This document shows, piece after piece, positions 46,071 through 58,027 of a stretch of DNA of 64,000 nt. The notes under the pieces are model-generated. The model did not search any database and was not told where the DNA came from. It saw only the letters and a list, made by a program, of their open reading frames with translations. Within the stretch, counting starts at the first letter, position 1. The number at the start of each line of letters is the position of its first letter. Made by a program: the position numbers and the translations under genes. The stretch comes from Rhyzopertha dominica (lineage: Eukaryota; Arthropoda; Insecta; Coleoptera; Bostrichidae): contig QCXZ01000064.1 of assembly GCA_025024175.1 (NCBI GenBank), positions 45,653,325 through 45,717,324 of the forward strand, in the 5' to 3' direction.

Positions 46071-46599
46071 CGCTCGTAGTGGTAACTGTGAATGGCGACT
46101 TGCTTTCCACTGGCGCTGCCCCCTGTTAAACAGGCCGTTCTTCACTAGCAAAGATTACCACTGGGCCCACATTGCCTTTAGACGGGGACACCTACTCTCA
46201 TCCAGGTCGTAGTCAGTTGCCTTCTTTCTACTTAAGTAAAGGACCAATATCACTTCTTGCTGAGCCTCGCTTTGTTCGATAGGGACTATTACTACAATGA
46301 CCTTTCAGAGTTGCTTTTGTCGTATATGTCCTTTTGTAGTTGTTTTGTAATTAAACAGCATCGCACTTAGTTACCGATAGGAACGGGTATTTGAATAAAA
46401 CGCCGAGCGTCATTTACGAAATCTCTATTAACACTGAACTGTAATGGTTATCCCACAAGGGTTGGTGTTGTGTGGTGGTTGTATACCCCAACTTACAAAT
46501 GCTGTCACAGTTATAATGCCTTTCTGGATGATGCTGTGTTTTCACATAATATTGCTGCAGTCTCTATCCATGTGACTTGTCTCTCCAGATCTTTCAATC

Positions 46600-46840
46600 G
46601 TAGAAGCTAGGATAGTGCGCATCATCGTCACGCTCTGCGAAACACAGATCCACGATTGTTTTTACATCGTACACCGTAATCCGTTTACAGCCTTCCGTTC
46701 CGTTTCGTACTTTTCTGTACCGACTACTCTTCTCCGTCCGGCTTTCGTGTTTATATACCACACGCACGCCGCTACCTCACACGTACCCGCCGCTACATAC
46801 ATATGTACATACTAGAAGACAGTCGACATAGTCGCTCATC
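46600..46840 (-). promoter_or_regulatory. Likely 3' LTR promoter of the decayed gypsy element
   Basis: The minus strand has TGTCGACTGTCTTCTAG near 46,834 as a plausible LTR start, then a GTGGTATATAAACACGAAAG TATA box at about 46,745-46,765. It sits just downstream of the pol C-terminus, where a 3' LTR is expected. The matching 5' LTR is not recognisable, so limits are uncertain. Confidence 0.4.
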
Positions 46841-46929
46841 CATCGAGGAGGTTTTCTTCCGCGCGGCTCCTTCACTTCTTCTTGATTTCTTCGGTCTGCG
46901 TCTCCTCCTCGTCAATGTTAGTCAAGTCC

Positions 46930-49900
46930 TATAACTGTTGCACTTCGCCACCCATGTCTTCTAGCCCTTTGTCTACAGTTCCTTCATCTTCGTGATATTG
47001 CGATATGGCTTCAACTGTGAAACGTGTGCCGTGGTTAAGTAGTAACGTTCCTATTCCTTTTCCCTCAACAGGTCCACTTTGTGTCTCCTAGTAACACCTT
47101 CAAGACCACCAGAGGTCCTCTATATTTTGGTTGTAGTTTCTTTGCATCCCTTATATACTCTGGCGTCTTTTCCATAAGCACTACTTTTCCAACGTCGTGT
47201 CGTACTTTACATTCCTCACCCTCTTCTTGTCGAACCTTTTCTTCATTTATTGTCGATTGGAGCATATCGCTCCCTGGATCGCGTTCTAGATATCTTCTGG
47301 ATTCTTGTACCAGTCTTCAATGATTTCACTTAATTCAGTATCAACAAATCTAGGACTGTAACCATCAAGTACCATAATAAATGGTGCCTTCCCCCTTGTC
47401 TTATTGACCACATTGTTCAAATTCCTTTCAGTTACCTTTATATATCTATACCCATTTCTTCTCTTCTCCTTTTCTCAAACAAATAGCTAAAGTCTGAGCT
47501 ATGGTTTTATTCATTCGCTCTACTAAATTGTTACTCCGAGGATGTCTCGTCAAGTTTAGAGTGTGACGTATTGATCCCTACAATACTTCTCAAAACTTTC
47601 CAAGGTAAATGCCGCCCCTCGATCCGATACTATACCATGCTTAGATACCTATAACCCATAAACAATTTTTCCAAAGCATCAATGACATATTTTGACTTTG
47701 TTGACTTTACCAGAAAAAGTTTAACGTATTTTGTTAAAGCGTCCATCACGACCAGTAAGTGAACAATCCCTTTTGAACTAGTTGTAAATGTGCCTAGGTG
47801 ATCACACTGTACCCGCTCAAATGGTCTTTTTGGTGGAAGAAATTGATGCAATTTATCCTTCTTCTTTCCACCTAAAATTTAATGTAGGGAACACACCACG
47901 CATCCACAAATATGATTTTTTACATAGTTCTTTATCCTTGGGAACCAGAATGATTCTCTTATCTTCGCAACAGTTCGGTCCGCAGCAAAATGTGCAAACT
48001 GGTCATGATATTTTACAGTTATCACCGTACTCATACTGTTAGGTACTACAAATATAGCTTGTTTTGCTCAATGTCCTTTGTCGGCTTCTCTGCTTAATCA
48101 CTCATTCCTTAACACAAATCCTTGCAATTTCAGTTTTTCCACATAAGTTCTTTCGTTTTCAGGTATTTGCAGTACATCAATCTTTGCACGCAGCTCCGGA
48201 ACACAAATTTTGCAAAACCATCACCCGATCATATATCCATCATCATCCTTTTCTGCTTGAGCTGGTGCTCGTGATAAAGCATCGATGTGCGGTATTTAAT
48301 GTCATATTCCTGTAGTTATTAAACTCCATCTAGCTATCTGCGAATTTGTTGTCTTATTATTCGCATTCAAATACACCAATGCCTTACAATCCGTGTAGGT
48401 ATACAGTAAACGGTATTTCAATCACAAATTGCCAGCAGTTCCAATTTCGATTAATATCTCGCTTCCATCTCGCTAATCTACTTGGACTCGCAATATACCA
48501 GGTGCATCAAGTTGTCATCTCCACGTTAGAACATCATTCCAGCTACTCCTGCTGCGCTTGCATCGCAGTCTACTTCCGTTTCTGCCCTTGGATTATACAG
48601 CTTCAGTACTGGTTCCTTTTATGCCGCTGTACATTCTTAAGCAAATCATTTAGGGGTTTGGCTCTCACGACGTAATTCTTTAAATATCTGCGAAAAAACT
48701 CGTTAACCCCAAAAATCTTCTCACTTCGTGGATATCCTTGAGCACCGGGTAGTTTTCTATAGCTTGTACTTTTGCCTTTCCAGGTCTAATTGCCTCATCG
48801 CTGATTACGAATCCCAAATACTGTACTTCCCGTTTTCCAAACTTACATTTAGCCAATTTTAAAGTTAGCTCTCCCCTCTAAACGTCTCAAGTACGAGTTG
48901 TAACTTCTCCAACATTTCGTTCCAGTCTAGTGCTGCTATCAAAACGTCGTCTACATATCATGAAGCCACTTTTCCCTTCAACGGACCCAGTACAACATTC
49001 ATAAGCTGACAAAATGCATATGGGCTGTTACACAACTCAAACATCATTCTTTCGAGTTTCCCCGTCTCTTCGTTTGTTTTAAAAGCCGTCTATTCTTTCG
49101 CCCTTTCTGTCAGCGGAACTTGTAAATAACCACTGGCCAAATGAAGAGTCTAAAATATTTTAAACTACCCCAAATTTTCATACTGTTCGTTTATGGTTGG
49201 TATCGGAAAATTCATCTTTTTCGTTTTCGCATTCAGCCGTCTGTAGTCTACCACCAGCCTAGATTCGCCATTTCCCTTCGGAACCACCAATACAGGGGAC
49301 GCGTATGATGACGTTGTCTGTGTCACAATACCGCATTCTTTTCATTCCCTAACTGTATCCTTGATGTTTTTTGATTTTGCATGGTTTCATTCGAACCGGC
49401 ACATCATCATTAATTATATCCATCTTGATCAGATCCATGCATCCAATTTCACTCAATAAACTCGCAAACCGGTCTCTTTAATGGTTCAATAGTCCCACAA
49501 AATTTTCACATACTGTTTCTTCAGTGTTGCTGTTCACTATCTGTTTTGTAATTTCCGTCTTCATCCCGTGTATTGTTTCGGTTTTCATTCTTTCCAGCTT
49601 CACTTGTCTCATCGGTCCAATGAGTTGTTAATTATGGGCAGCACCCACTCTTTGTTGTTTATCCCTACATCAATGAACCCGATTGTATTCCGCGGAATTT
49701 CAGTGTTCTTATTTGCCACTACTGATAATTTTATCTTTACATTAGGAAGCTGTACTTCACTAAATGGCAAACACGGCTTATGACCAAAATACAATTTGTC
49801 ATCGATCTAGGCGTAAGCAATTACCATATCGTTGGCCGAGCATTATCAGGAACAATAACACAACTTCAGCCCGCGCGTTGACAACCTATAAACAAACCAT

Positions 49901-50940
49901 CGAAATTCTTTTAGCTTTCACGCTCAGGTTTCCGAATTTCCAAAAGCAAAAGTTCATTTTCGACTTCAATCAGCAAACCAAACGCCTCTGCTATGTTTTA
50001 TTTCAGTGTGCATTTACCTCTGTCAATAATTACCACGGCTCTGCTCGTTAATTTTTACTTTCTTGCAAGGCTTTTCCACACTGGTTTCCGGCGTTCGTAC
50101 TGTTTGCAGCGAATTTTTGTTTTTCTCCGGACAGTTTCGCTGTGCATGTCCTTGTTTACAAACATAACATTTAATGCTTCGCTTAGGCTGAGGACATTCC
50201 CGTGACAGATGACCAAAATTATTGCAATTAAAGCATTTCGGTTCTCCCTTCTCATTCCATTGCGTTTTAGTCGACAAAACTCTTGCTTCTGAACTCCTTT
50301 CCCCTGGTTCTGCCTTCTCTCGTTTTTTCTTTAATTATTGTATCCGACAAACGTTGCTGTCCACCCAATCTCACCTCTAATTCTTTCCATCGTGATAATG
50401 TCATGTAGGAGCTCATTTTCATCATGGTGGAATTTAGCGATCAATGCACTTTTCATGTCTAGATTCAAAAGCCCAATCATTATTTACTCCTTAACCTCAA
50501 CCATTTTCAGTCCCAAATCACTACAAACTCTAAATTTTTATAGTCGCGTCTTCTCTTGGCAACTGCACTCGACTTTTCATTCTTTCCCAAACTTTAGTCT
50601 TTATATTTCCAGTTGCTGAGGTCCTATTAAATTATCTTACGAAATCACTCCAATCTTCTTGCCACATACCAATTTTTAGCTCCACCTTTCAAATCATCCG
50701 AGCTGTTTCCAGTCGCCACATCTCTAGCCACTCGTGCAATACTGTCCCATTTTCAGTTCTCTCCAACAGTTCCGTAGCAGCTCCACCAAAAGATGTTCCG
50801 TAGAAATCACCAATTGATTTTGTCAAATGAAGCCATTGCCAAAATTGAGGTACTCATCAAATCTCGACCTTCCTCCTTTTCTCCGGATTCGGAATGACTT
50901 TTGTTTTCTGTCTTCACTTTATCCGTCATCTTACCTCACC
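46930..50940 (-). pseudogene. Decayed Ty3/gypsy retrotransposon gag-pol
   Basis: On the minus strand, broken over several frames: a gag start near 50,931; two CCHC knuckles, CFNCNNFGHLSREC and CYVCKQGHAQRNC, at 50,120-50,230; a protease-RT region with SYVDDVLIAALDWNEMLEKL at about 48,880-48,960 (the RT active site); RFLGL-type RNase H linker sequence near 48,700; an integrase core, ERVQCDHLGTF and LLVVMDALTKYVKLFLVKS, at 47,690-47,830; and a C-terminal KLQPKYRGPLVVLKVL at about 47,090-47,150. Stops and frameshifts are frequent throughout. It lies inside WDR92 intron 1 on the same strand as that gene. Confidence 0.88.
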
Positions 50941-51323
50941 CTTTTCCGACACAGGTATCTGTAGAATCAATCCCACTTCTGAAAAATGTTAGCACCTGGG
51001 GCAGTTTCTTCCCGTAGACTCAAAACACAAACGCATCTCTTTCACTTTATTGCCACCAAAAGATGTTCCGTAGAAATCACCAATTGATTTTGTCAAATGA
51101 AGCCATTGCCAAAATTGAGGTACTCATCAAATCTCGACCTTCCTCCTTTTNTCCGGATTCGGAATGACTTTTGTTTTCTGTCTTCACTTTATCCGTCATC
51201 TTACCTCACCCTTTTCCGACACAGGTATCTGTAGAATCAATCCCACTTCTGAAAAATGTTAGCACCTGGGGCAGTTTCTTCCCGTAGACTCAAAACACAA
51301 ACGCATCTATTTTTCACTTTATT
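50784..51323. repeat. 270-bp tandem duplication at the gypsy leader/gag start
   Basis: Two units start CCACCAAAAGATGTTCC near 50,784 and 51,054 and run to ACGCATCT..TTTCACTTTATT. They appear identical apart from an N at 51,152 and a few terminal bases. The unit spans the gag start codon and upstream leader (minus strand). The near identity in an otherwise decayed element suggests a late duplication or an assembly artefact. Confidence 0.9.
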
Positions 51324-51560
51324 TCCGAAAACCGTATTTACGCAAGAAACTAAACAGTAAATTTTAACTGAGGTCAAAACCTACAGCGATTCTGGATTAT
51401 TATTAAAAGTATTTATTTATTTATTATTTTATTTACTTTAAAAACTACGTCGGCAAGTAAAGAACAGCCTGTTGACGAGAGCGCCGATAAAGAAGCAAAT
51501 CGTCATGCAGTTAGTAAGTACCCTTGTGTATACATATTAACAATATAGAAACAAGGGTAG
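51324..51560. other. Spacer between the two gypsy remnants
   Basis: Contains a TTATTTATTTATTATTTTATT low-complexity run near 51,410; nothing else recognised. Confidence 0.4.
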
Positions 51561-51573
51561 TACCCAAGAAAAA

Positions 51574-52569
51574 CGTATCGCGGGTGTCCGAAGAGGTGCA
51601 TGGGAGAGCACCAGGTGCCCATCTGAGAGTAAACAAAATTGTCAAAAATTCATGAAGTATCTACTGGGTACATTGTCAAGAGAATGCAGAGAAATTATGC
51701 CACAAGTCTGTACCCTGCGCGGGCACACACAAGAAAATGGGAAGATGAAGTAGTATAATGGGAAAACTATTTGAGAGGGTTGCTATAGATGTCGCCGGAC
51801 CATAACCCACATTGAAAGACAATAATAAGTAATTAGATTCTTGTAGGGATGGATTACTTCAGCAAGAGTCCTCAGAATCCTACGCGATACTGAATCCAGA
51901 AAACTCAACAGTGGCACGAGTTCACGTCGATAACCTGACGTGGAGGTTTAAAGTACCGATGGAACAGCATTCGGATCAAAGAAGAAATTTCCAGTCGAGG
52001 GTATTTCAGGAATCTGCCGCTTGTTGGATATTACAGTAACATGAACATCTCCTGTCTTAATCTGCAATAAAATGAAATTGTCGAGAGGTTTAATAGAACA
52101 AATGCGTTGGGGCTACATCAAACCTATTGGGCGTATAGCGCAGCCGACCCATGGGACCACCTGGAAGGATATTTGTAAGAGAGCTGAGGTTATACAGTAC
52201 GATGTGAAATTTGGGCCAACCAGGATGCCTGAAGGGAAGGAAACTAATTAGTCACTGCTGGAAACCCACGGATTGGTGAGACAGAAAATTAAGATTGTCA
52301 GTGATCGCACAAAAGCTCGATATGATGCAAGGGCCAATCACAGACTGTTTAATGAAAGAGATCTGGTGTGACTTTATAACCCACAAAGGAGGAAGACTTT
52401 CGCCAGTTGTCACCGTTCTGAGAAGAACCGTACAGAGTAGTGAAAAGGATCAACGACGTATTCTACAGAACCCAGCGCAACCCAAGATGAAAGATGAAGG
52501 TGGTACACCCAAACAGCTTAAGCGAATACCATGATGATTCCGAGGACTTACCAGTTTCTGAGGGGGTCG
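51574..52569 (+). pseudogene. Second Ty3/gypsy element, integrase and pol C-terminus remnant
   Basis: The plus strand reads, with stops, APGAHLRVNKIVKN, a C-H zinc stretch near YWVHCQENAEKLC, FERVAIDVAGP (first integrase Asp), and then near 52,310 KARYDARANHRLFNERDLV, stop, LYNPQRR, and a VVHPNSLSEYHDDSE end. These are the H2C2 finger, integrase core and chromodomain-side linker typical of gypsy pol. It is oriented opposite to the preceding gypsy element. The upstream gag and RT are missing. Confidence 0.82.
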
Positions 52570-52935
52570 TGTTACGACGTAAAAAAGCCAGCGCCTGCAG
52601 ATCGTGTGGTTGCCTGATTTCATGTTTCTTTTATGTGTGCGTATTTTCTGGAAGCTTTGATGTTGGACAGCGAGATGATTCTGGAAACATTCGAGCGTTT
52701 CCGACGGAAGTAATTATATAGCCCGACAAAAAGCGCGTGGAACGCTGCAGTACAATGTTTTCTAGTGTATTGAACTACTTGTATTTGGATTTAGTGTATT
52801 GGTATTGGTTAAGCAAACAGCATTTTTCGAATCTGTACACGTGATAGCATTTTGCGCTACTTATATAGCACTACCCAGCAGGAGCTCGCCCCAGATAATG
52901 AATAATCCTAAAAATATTGTGGTTGTTACGATTAC
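52570..52935 (+). repeat. Probable 3' LTR of the second gypsy element
   Basis: A purine tract (GAGGGGGTCG) runs straight into TGTTACGACGTAAAAAAGCC, a common gypsy LTR start. The stretch contains TATATAGCCCGACAAAAAG and CTTATATAGCACTACC as promoter candidates. The right end is a guess. Confidence 0.5.
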
Positions 52936-53357
52936 TGGGTTAATATAAAAATGTTGGTATCATTAATATTTGGTTGATATTAAGCTACAATTGAGAATAG
53001 AAACTTAAATTTTAACGAAACATCACTAATTTAGTAGCGGCTGCCAATGGAGATGGGCTTGCTTAACGGATTGCAACCCCTTTTTCATTGTTGCATGGTT
53101 GTTCTTTCCCATGGTACCTTTTCTGTTCTATAATCTTATGAGTAGATTTCTTTAAAATCTAATAGCAAATTATTTCATTAACGCTTATCGGGCCCATAGT
53201 AATTAAGGNAGCCCAACGATTTCAAGTAAACAAATGTGACCCCTACAAATTATATAGCATATTGTATAATCTTATAGGGGTTAATTGGTCGGCTAGTACT
53301 AACAGCTACAGCGAAAATGTCATTATTTTAATGAATGTTTATTTTTCGCTAGTTATA

Positions 53358-54153
53358 CAGGGTGCTCCACAACTTATCCGAAAAAATTTAACCACATATA
53401 GGTATTTATATAAAAAGTCGATTTCTNGAAAAAAGTCTAACGAAAGTTCGACAGAAAACGAGAAAAAAAAATAAAGTTTGGAAAATGGAAGTTTAAAAAT
53501 TGCATAGCATGCGTAAAACAACTGTTGTTAACGTCACCTTTTGTGAGTCAATCTGCGACTTATTACTTACTTATTATGATACATATCTAGCTAACAAATT
53601 CTCTAGATAGTTATTTCAGATATATTTTTGAATATGCATGTCATTGTCATCCATAAAATCTAAAGTATCTTCTTCCGCTTCTAAAAAGCCATGTTAACAA
53701 ACTGTGTTTTGGGCGTAAACTACATTAGCACATGCAAGGGTTACCTCCATAAAAATTGAATGCTTAGCCAAACATCTATTGCGATTTTCTTCAGCAAACA
53801 AACAAAGGCAAATCAAGGAAGGAATTTTGTCATGCTTTTCTGTTAAAAGGTCTCATATTTAAGCATTAAAACTACATCCATCAACTCCTCGTTACTCTAG
53901 ATATAGGTCATTTTTGTTAAAACAAACTAAATCAAACGACACTTGGACAGTCTATTACAGATTGACTCAGAAAAGGAGACGTTAACAACAGTTGTTTTAT
54001 GCATGCTACGCAATTTTTAAACTTAAATTTTCCAAACTAAATTTTTTTCTCGTTTTCTGTCGAACTTTCATTAGTTTTTTTTTTCTAAAAATCGACTTCT
54101 TATATATACCTATATGTGGTTAATTTTTTTTGGATAAGTTGTGAAACACCCTG
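53358..54153. mobile_element. Long-TIR element (about 200-bp arms), TA target site
   Basis: The left end CAGGGTGCTCCACAACTTATCC and the right-end complement CAGGGTGTTTCACAACTTATCC continue as matching arms for about 200 bp, through TTAACCACATATAGG, GTTCGACAGAAAACGAG and AACAACTGTTGTTAACGTC. TA flanks at 53,356-53,357 and 54,154-54,155. It shares the CAGGGTG start with 7,096-7,724 but not the rest. No transposase. Confidence 0.88.
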
Positions 54154-54383
54154 TATACACCCTATATCTGCGTCACACATTTTCTTCTTTTTTCCTCGTG
54201 ACAAATGTTTTACTTTTTGGAACTATCATACCAACGAGGTACAGAAAATGATACATAATGTATGAAGGATATAAGATCAAACTCATACCAGTGAAAAGTA
54301 CATCTGACAATCCTTGGGTAAGTAACAATAATATGGTTTTGTATTATAAAGTGCAATGTTCTTTGAAAGTGCACAATACTTAC

Positions 54384-54667
54384 CATACTTGCAGCCTGCC
54401 AGCATAGTCTCCTGTCGCCAGATACCTATTCCGTAGGCTAGATGCCTCAAAAGTTCCACATTTAAACTGTTCCTTTTTACAAAACTCATCTACCTTCTGA
54501 ACGCCTTCACTGTCTAAAGCGTAAATCTCAACAATTCCAGTGCCATTAGATTTGCCACCAATAGCAACGAACTTAGCTGATGACGGTATCCATTTTACAT
54601 CATTAACTGCATAATTAAGGCACTTTTCCACATGACAGATTATTTGCGGTTTCTGTAGCGCATCCAT
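54384..54667 (-). CDS. WDR92: WDR92/DNAAF10 exon 1 (start codon)
   Basis: From ATG at 54,667: MDALQKPQIICHVEKCLNY, VKWIPSSAKFVAIGG, GTGIVEIYAL, FKCGTFEASSLRNRYLATGD and GRLQVW. The start aligns with the family start (human begins MSAFEKPQII). It ends at a clean GTAAGT donor with two bases of Trp, completed by exon 2. The intron to exon 2 is 10.8 kb and loaded with retroelements. A decayed BEL remnant begins only about 350 bp upstream of this start codon, so the promoter must lie in or near 54,668-55,015. Confidence 0.96.
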
Positions 54668-55675
54668 ATTTTTTGTAATCTGAAAGGAGCTTTTAGTTTG
54701 TTACTATAGTAACATAAAGTACTGATCAAACAGGCAGTAGCGGTGCGTCTCATCGAGTTGAAAATATCGAACAGTTGTTCATTAGTAGGAGTCTACGAGA
54801 CAGTTTCTCTTCTCTATACATATATAAAAAGGTTAAAATTATTCATATCTGGTTGATATTACGCTAAAATCGAGATGATGTTAGCTAAAATCAACTAGTT
54901 AACCATGACAATACCTTAAATTGAGGTATGTGATTGGTTTAGATTTTATATACAGTTGAATATAAAGTTTCCCCCTCAAAAAAGCAAAAGTTCAACAACA
55001 GTGAGAAAATGTCTTGCTAGAGTTTGGGACCAATTAATAAAGTATCATTAAAAGAAGTTATTACTAGATTTAGCGCTAGCATCAAATACGCAATGATGCG
55101 GAATATAGTAAGTATTTTGTGCTTGCGACAGTGATTTAAAGAAAATAGTTTCTCACGCAGTTCATCTTCGGCCGATATAACGGTATGCGTGAGACCGTGG
55201 ACGAGCACAATTAAGTTTATCAAGAAATAACCATCCAAATATCGTGTTCATCGCCATGGGTCCATCACCTTCTCCCAGAATACGACCTCATTCTGGAAGT
55301 AAAATCTGAATATAAAGTTCCGCATCAATAAGCAAGTCTATTGAACCTGGAATACTAAATCCTGGATCCAGTTTTAAATAGGAAAATTCGGTACAAATGT
55401 GGGCTAAGGGCATCTTAGTACACAATTCTGGCAATACAGCCGCTTCGAAAGTGAATTACCATGACAATCAGCAATTTCTACAATCGCAGTAGCTAACAGA
55501 ACATAACTACAATTTTGCGCGAATTGAAACAAAACAGTTACGGTTAGTTGTGACTTGAGAGCTGGTAGATGGCAGATTATTCACATAAGGGTTAGTGGCA
55601 ACAAGTATTTGAGCAGTTTCATTGTAATCTAGTAAAGTGTAATGTCTACGGTTACAAACATTACATCTATCTTTT

Positions 55676-55846
55676 TGTGGTAATTGGTGGTCGAAATTAA
55701 TGAAACTGGAAAAACTGAATTGCTAACGTGTTTTTATTTTGAGATACAAAATTCAACTTTTTTTAACTATTATTATTTAACTAATGTCATGTCCGAGGCC
55801 AACTCCCTTTTTGACGGCGACGTTCAGGCAATCGCCTACTGCCACA
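55676..55846 (-). repeat. CsRn1-type 3' LTR (171 bp)
   Basis: Minus strand from TGTGGCAGTAGGCG (55,846), directly after a GGGGAGGGAGTAC purine tract, to CCACCAATTACCACA (55,676). The TG...CA ends and the adjoining purine tract fix the limits. The pol ORF ends inside the LTR. Confidence 0.85.
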
Positions 55847-56854
55847 GTACTCCCTCCCCAGTGCCGGAGGCTTCACGTCAAATCGTACTGGTCGTTGGAT
55901 TCGTCTCCCTGAACGAGTTTGCTGGTCAAGGGTTGTAGCTGCAGGTGTAATGGGGTGCTCAGGTTTTTCTGCTGGGGGGCCTCGGTCGGATGACAAGAAT
56001 GCGGGCTTAAGCCTGTCTACAGAAACAATAACTAAACGATTATTTACCCTAATGCGATATATTTTATCATTGATGCGGTGAATTATCTCGTGTGGTCCTG
56101 AGTATGGTTGCTGAAGTGGAGCTCGTACTGTGTCATCCCTCAGAAATACGTGTGTACAGGTTTTCAAATCAGCATGCACAAACGGTTTCTGATTTGCATG
56201 ATTGGTTGCGGGTGTGGGTCGTAACGAGTTCATGACTTCACGCAGGTCCTGCACAAAGGCTTGTTTGTCCACCCATTTTTCTGTGTCGTGGGCCATAATA
56301 CTGCTTTTAAGCTGTCTGTGCCACCGTTCTACTATGCCGTTGGTTTGAGGTCTGTATACTGTTGTTCTGCAACGCTTGATGCCCAGAAGGTTTAACAGTT
56401 CCGCAAGTAGTGATGCTTCGAATTGTCGACCCTGATCCGTGGTGATGTTAGCAGGGATACCGAAACGTGCTATCCAGCCGCTGTACAGTGCTCTTGCGAC
56501 CGTTTCTGCTGTGATGTCAGGTATTGGTATTGCCTCAGGCCATCTGGAAAATCTGTCAATGATTGTGAGACAATATCGATTACCTTGGGAAGACGGCAAT
56601 GGTCCAACAATATCCGCATGAATGTGGCTGAAACGCGCGTCAGGGGTATCGAAACTTTGCAATACACTTCGAGTGTATCCATGAACTTTGCTTTTTTGAC
56701 ATGCTATGCAGGTTTTGACCCACTCCGAAATGTCTTTCTGCATCGATGGCCATACGAATTTCTCTGCGATCTGCTTGGCCGTAGCACGTCCACTTGGATG
56801 AGCCAAACCATGTATTGAATGAAATATGGCTTTCCTTAGCTGCAGTGGTATATA
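55787..56854 (-). pseudogene. Integrase part of the CsRn1-type pol (5' cut off)
   Basis: A 339-codon open stretch (56,806-55,787) with a few more residues to the break at 56,854. Seen: [19 protein letters not shown] (H2C2 finger, first part), [26 protein letters not shown] (first Asp), [15 protein letters not shown] (second Asp), [14 protein letters not shown] (Glu), and a C-terminal [20 protein letters not shown]. The integrase itself looks intact but is disconnected from RT and RNase H, so it cannot be made as the normal polyprotein. Confidence 0.9.
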
Positions 56855-56990
56855 GATGACGTGCTGATTATGTCAAGAAACGAAGAAGAGCATTTGCAGC
56901 ACCTGCAAACTGTCTTTGAGCGATTTACAACATATGGACTTGCAATTAACCCATCCAAGAGTGTTTTGGGTGCATCTGAAGTTCAATATA
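56849..56990 (+). pseudogene. Displaced RT fragment downstream of the YIDD motif
   Basis: The plus strand reads [19 protein letters not shown] then FERFTTYGLAINPSKSVLG and SEVQYM, where LTR terminus TGTGG takes over. It starts at exactly the codons where the RT at 57,931-59,016 stops, so the two are halves of one gene cut in its catalytic motif. Confidence 0.88.
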
Positions 56991-57073
56991 TGTGGTAATT
57001 GGTGGTCGAAATTAATGAAACTGGAAAAACTGAATTGCTAACGTGTTTTTATTTTGAGATACCAATTACCACA

Positions 57074-57093
57074 TTGGTGACCCCGACGTGATC
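57074..57093 (+). other. Primer binding site of the CsRn1-type element
   Basis: TTGGTGACCCCGACGTGATC directly after the LTR tip ACCAATTACCACA. TGGTGACCCCGACGTG is the tRNA-Trp-complementary primer site known from the CsRn1 clade. An inverted copy lies at 59,014-59,033. Confidence 0.8.
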
Positions 57094-57149
57094 GTCAGTA
57101 GTGCTAAAGTACGTGATTTTAGTGAAGGTAAAGCGCGTGGTCGAAAACA

Positions 57150-58027
57150 ATGTCAGAAACGGACTCCGAACCACCATCAGCATCTGGCAGCGGAATGGCC
57201 GCCCCCGCCCTTAAAACAGACATAACGGACACCGACAGCATAAAAAATTTAAAAGTGCCTGCGTTCTGGACTCATAACCCAAAATTGTGGTTCATGCAAA
57301 TTGAAGCACAGTTCTACAGTAACAACATCAAAGGGGATGTCTCAAAATATTATGCAGTAGTATCAGCTTTAGACTGCAACACACTACAACAAGTTGCGGA
57401 TCTCCTGGAGAAACAACCACCGACTCAAAAATATGATGCCCTTAAGTCAGCTCTCATAGATGCTTTTTCGGATTCAAACGAGCGGCAGCTAAAAAAACTG
57501 TTGACAGAGATGGATCTCGGGGATCAGAAGCCGTCTCAACTCCTTCGGCAAATGAAATTCCTAGCCTCAAAGTCACGGACGATGTGCTTAGAACGCTGTG
57601 GTTGCAGCGGCTTCCCAACCAAGTGCAATTAATATTGTCAGCTAGCCAAGGAGTAGCGTTAACCAAGATGGCAGCGATTGCAGACAAAATAGTCGAGGTA
57701 AGCGCAGGAAACCCGTTGTCTGTTGCAGCAATAACGCATGCTGGTCCGACTTTGCCAACGCTCAATCAACCCAATGCGAGTGCACACGAACTGGTCAGCC
57801 TCAAAGAACAAGTATCTGTCTTAACAAAAATGGTGGAAGAGATGTGTGTAAGAGGACGTTACCGTTCCCGCAGTAGAGAAGGAAGCAGGTACAAGAGGAC
57901 CAGATCATCAACCCCAAGACGGTACGGTGAGTGCTTTTACCATCGACGTTTTGGAACCAAAGCGAGGAAATGCACAAAACCCTGCGAATTCAAAATGCCG
58001 GAAAACGACGCAAGTCGCCGTCAGTGA
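57150..58027 (+). pseudogene. CsRn1-type gag, one frameshift
   Basis: The first frame runs from ATG 57,150 (DSIKNLKVPAFWTHNPKLWF, FSDSNERQLKKLLTEMDLGD) to about 57,570. The family sequence then continues in another frame (VTDDVLRTLWLQRLPNQVQL) to a stop at 58,027. A one-base loss near 57,572 explains the break. Near the end, [14 protein letters not shown] followed by TKPC is the CHCC zinc motif of CsRn1-type gag, in place of the usual CCHC knuckle. The pol frame overlaps its end from 57,931. Confidence 0.88.
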
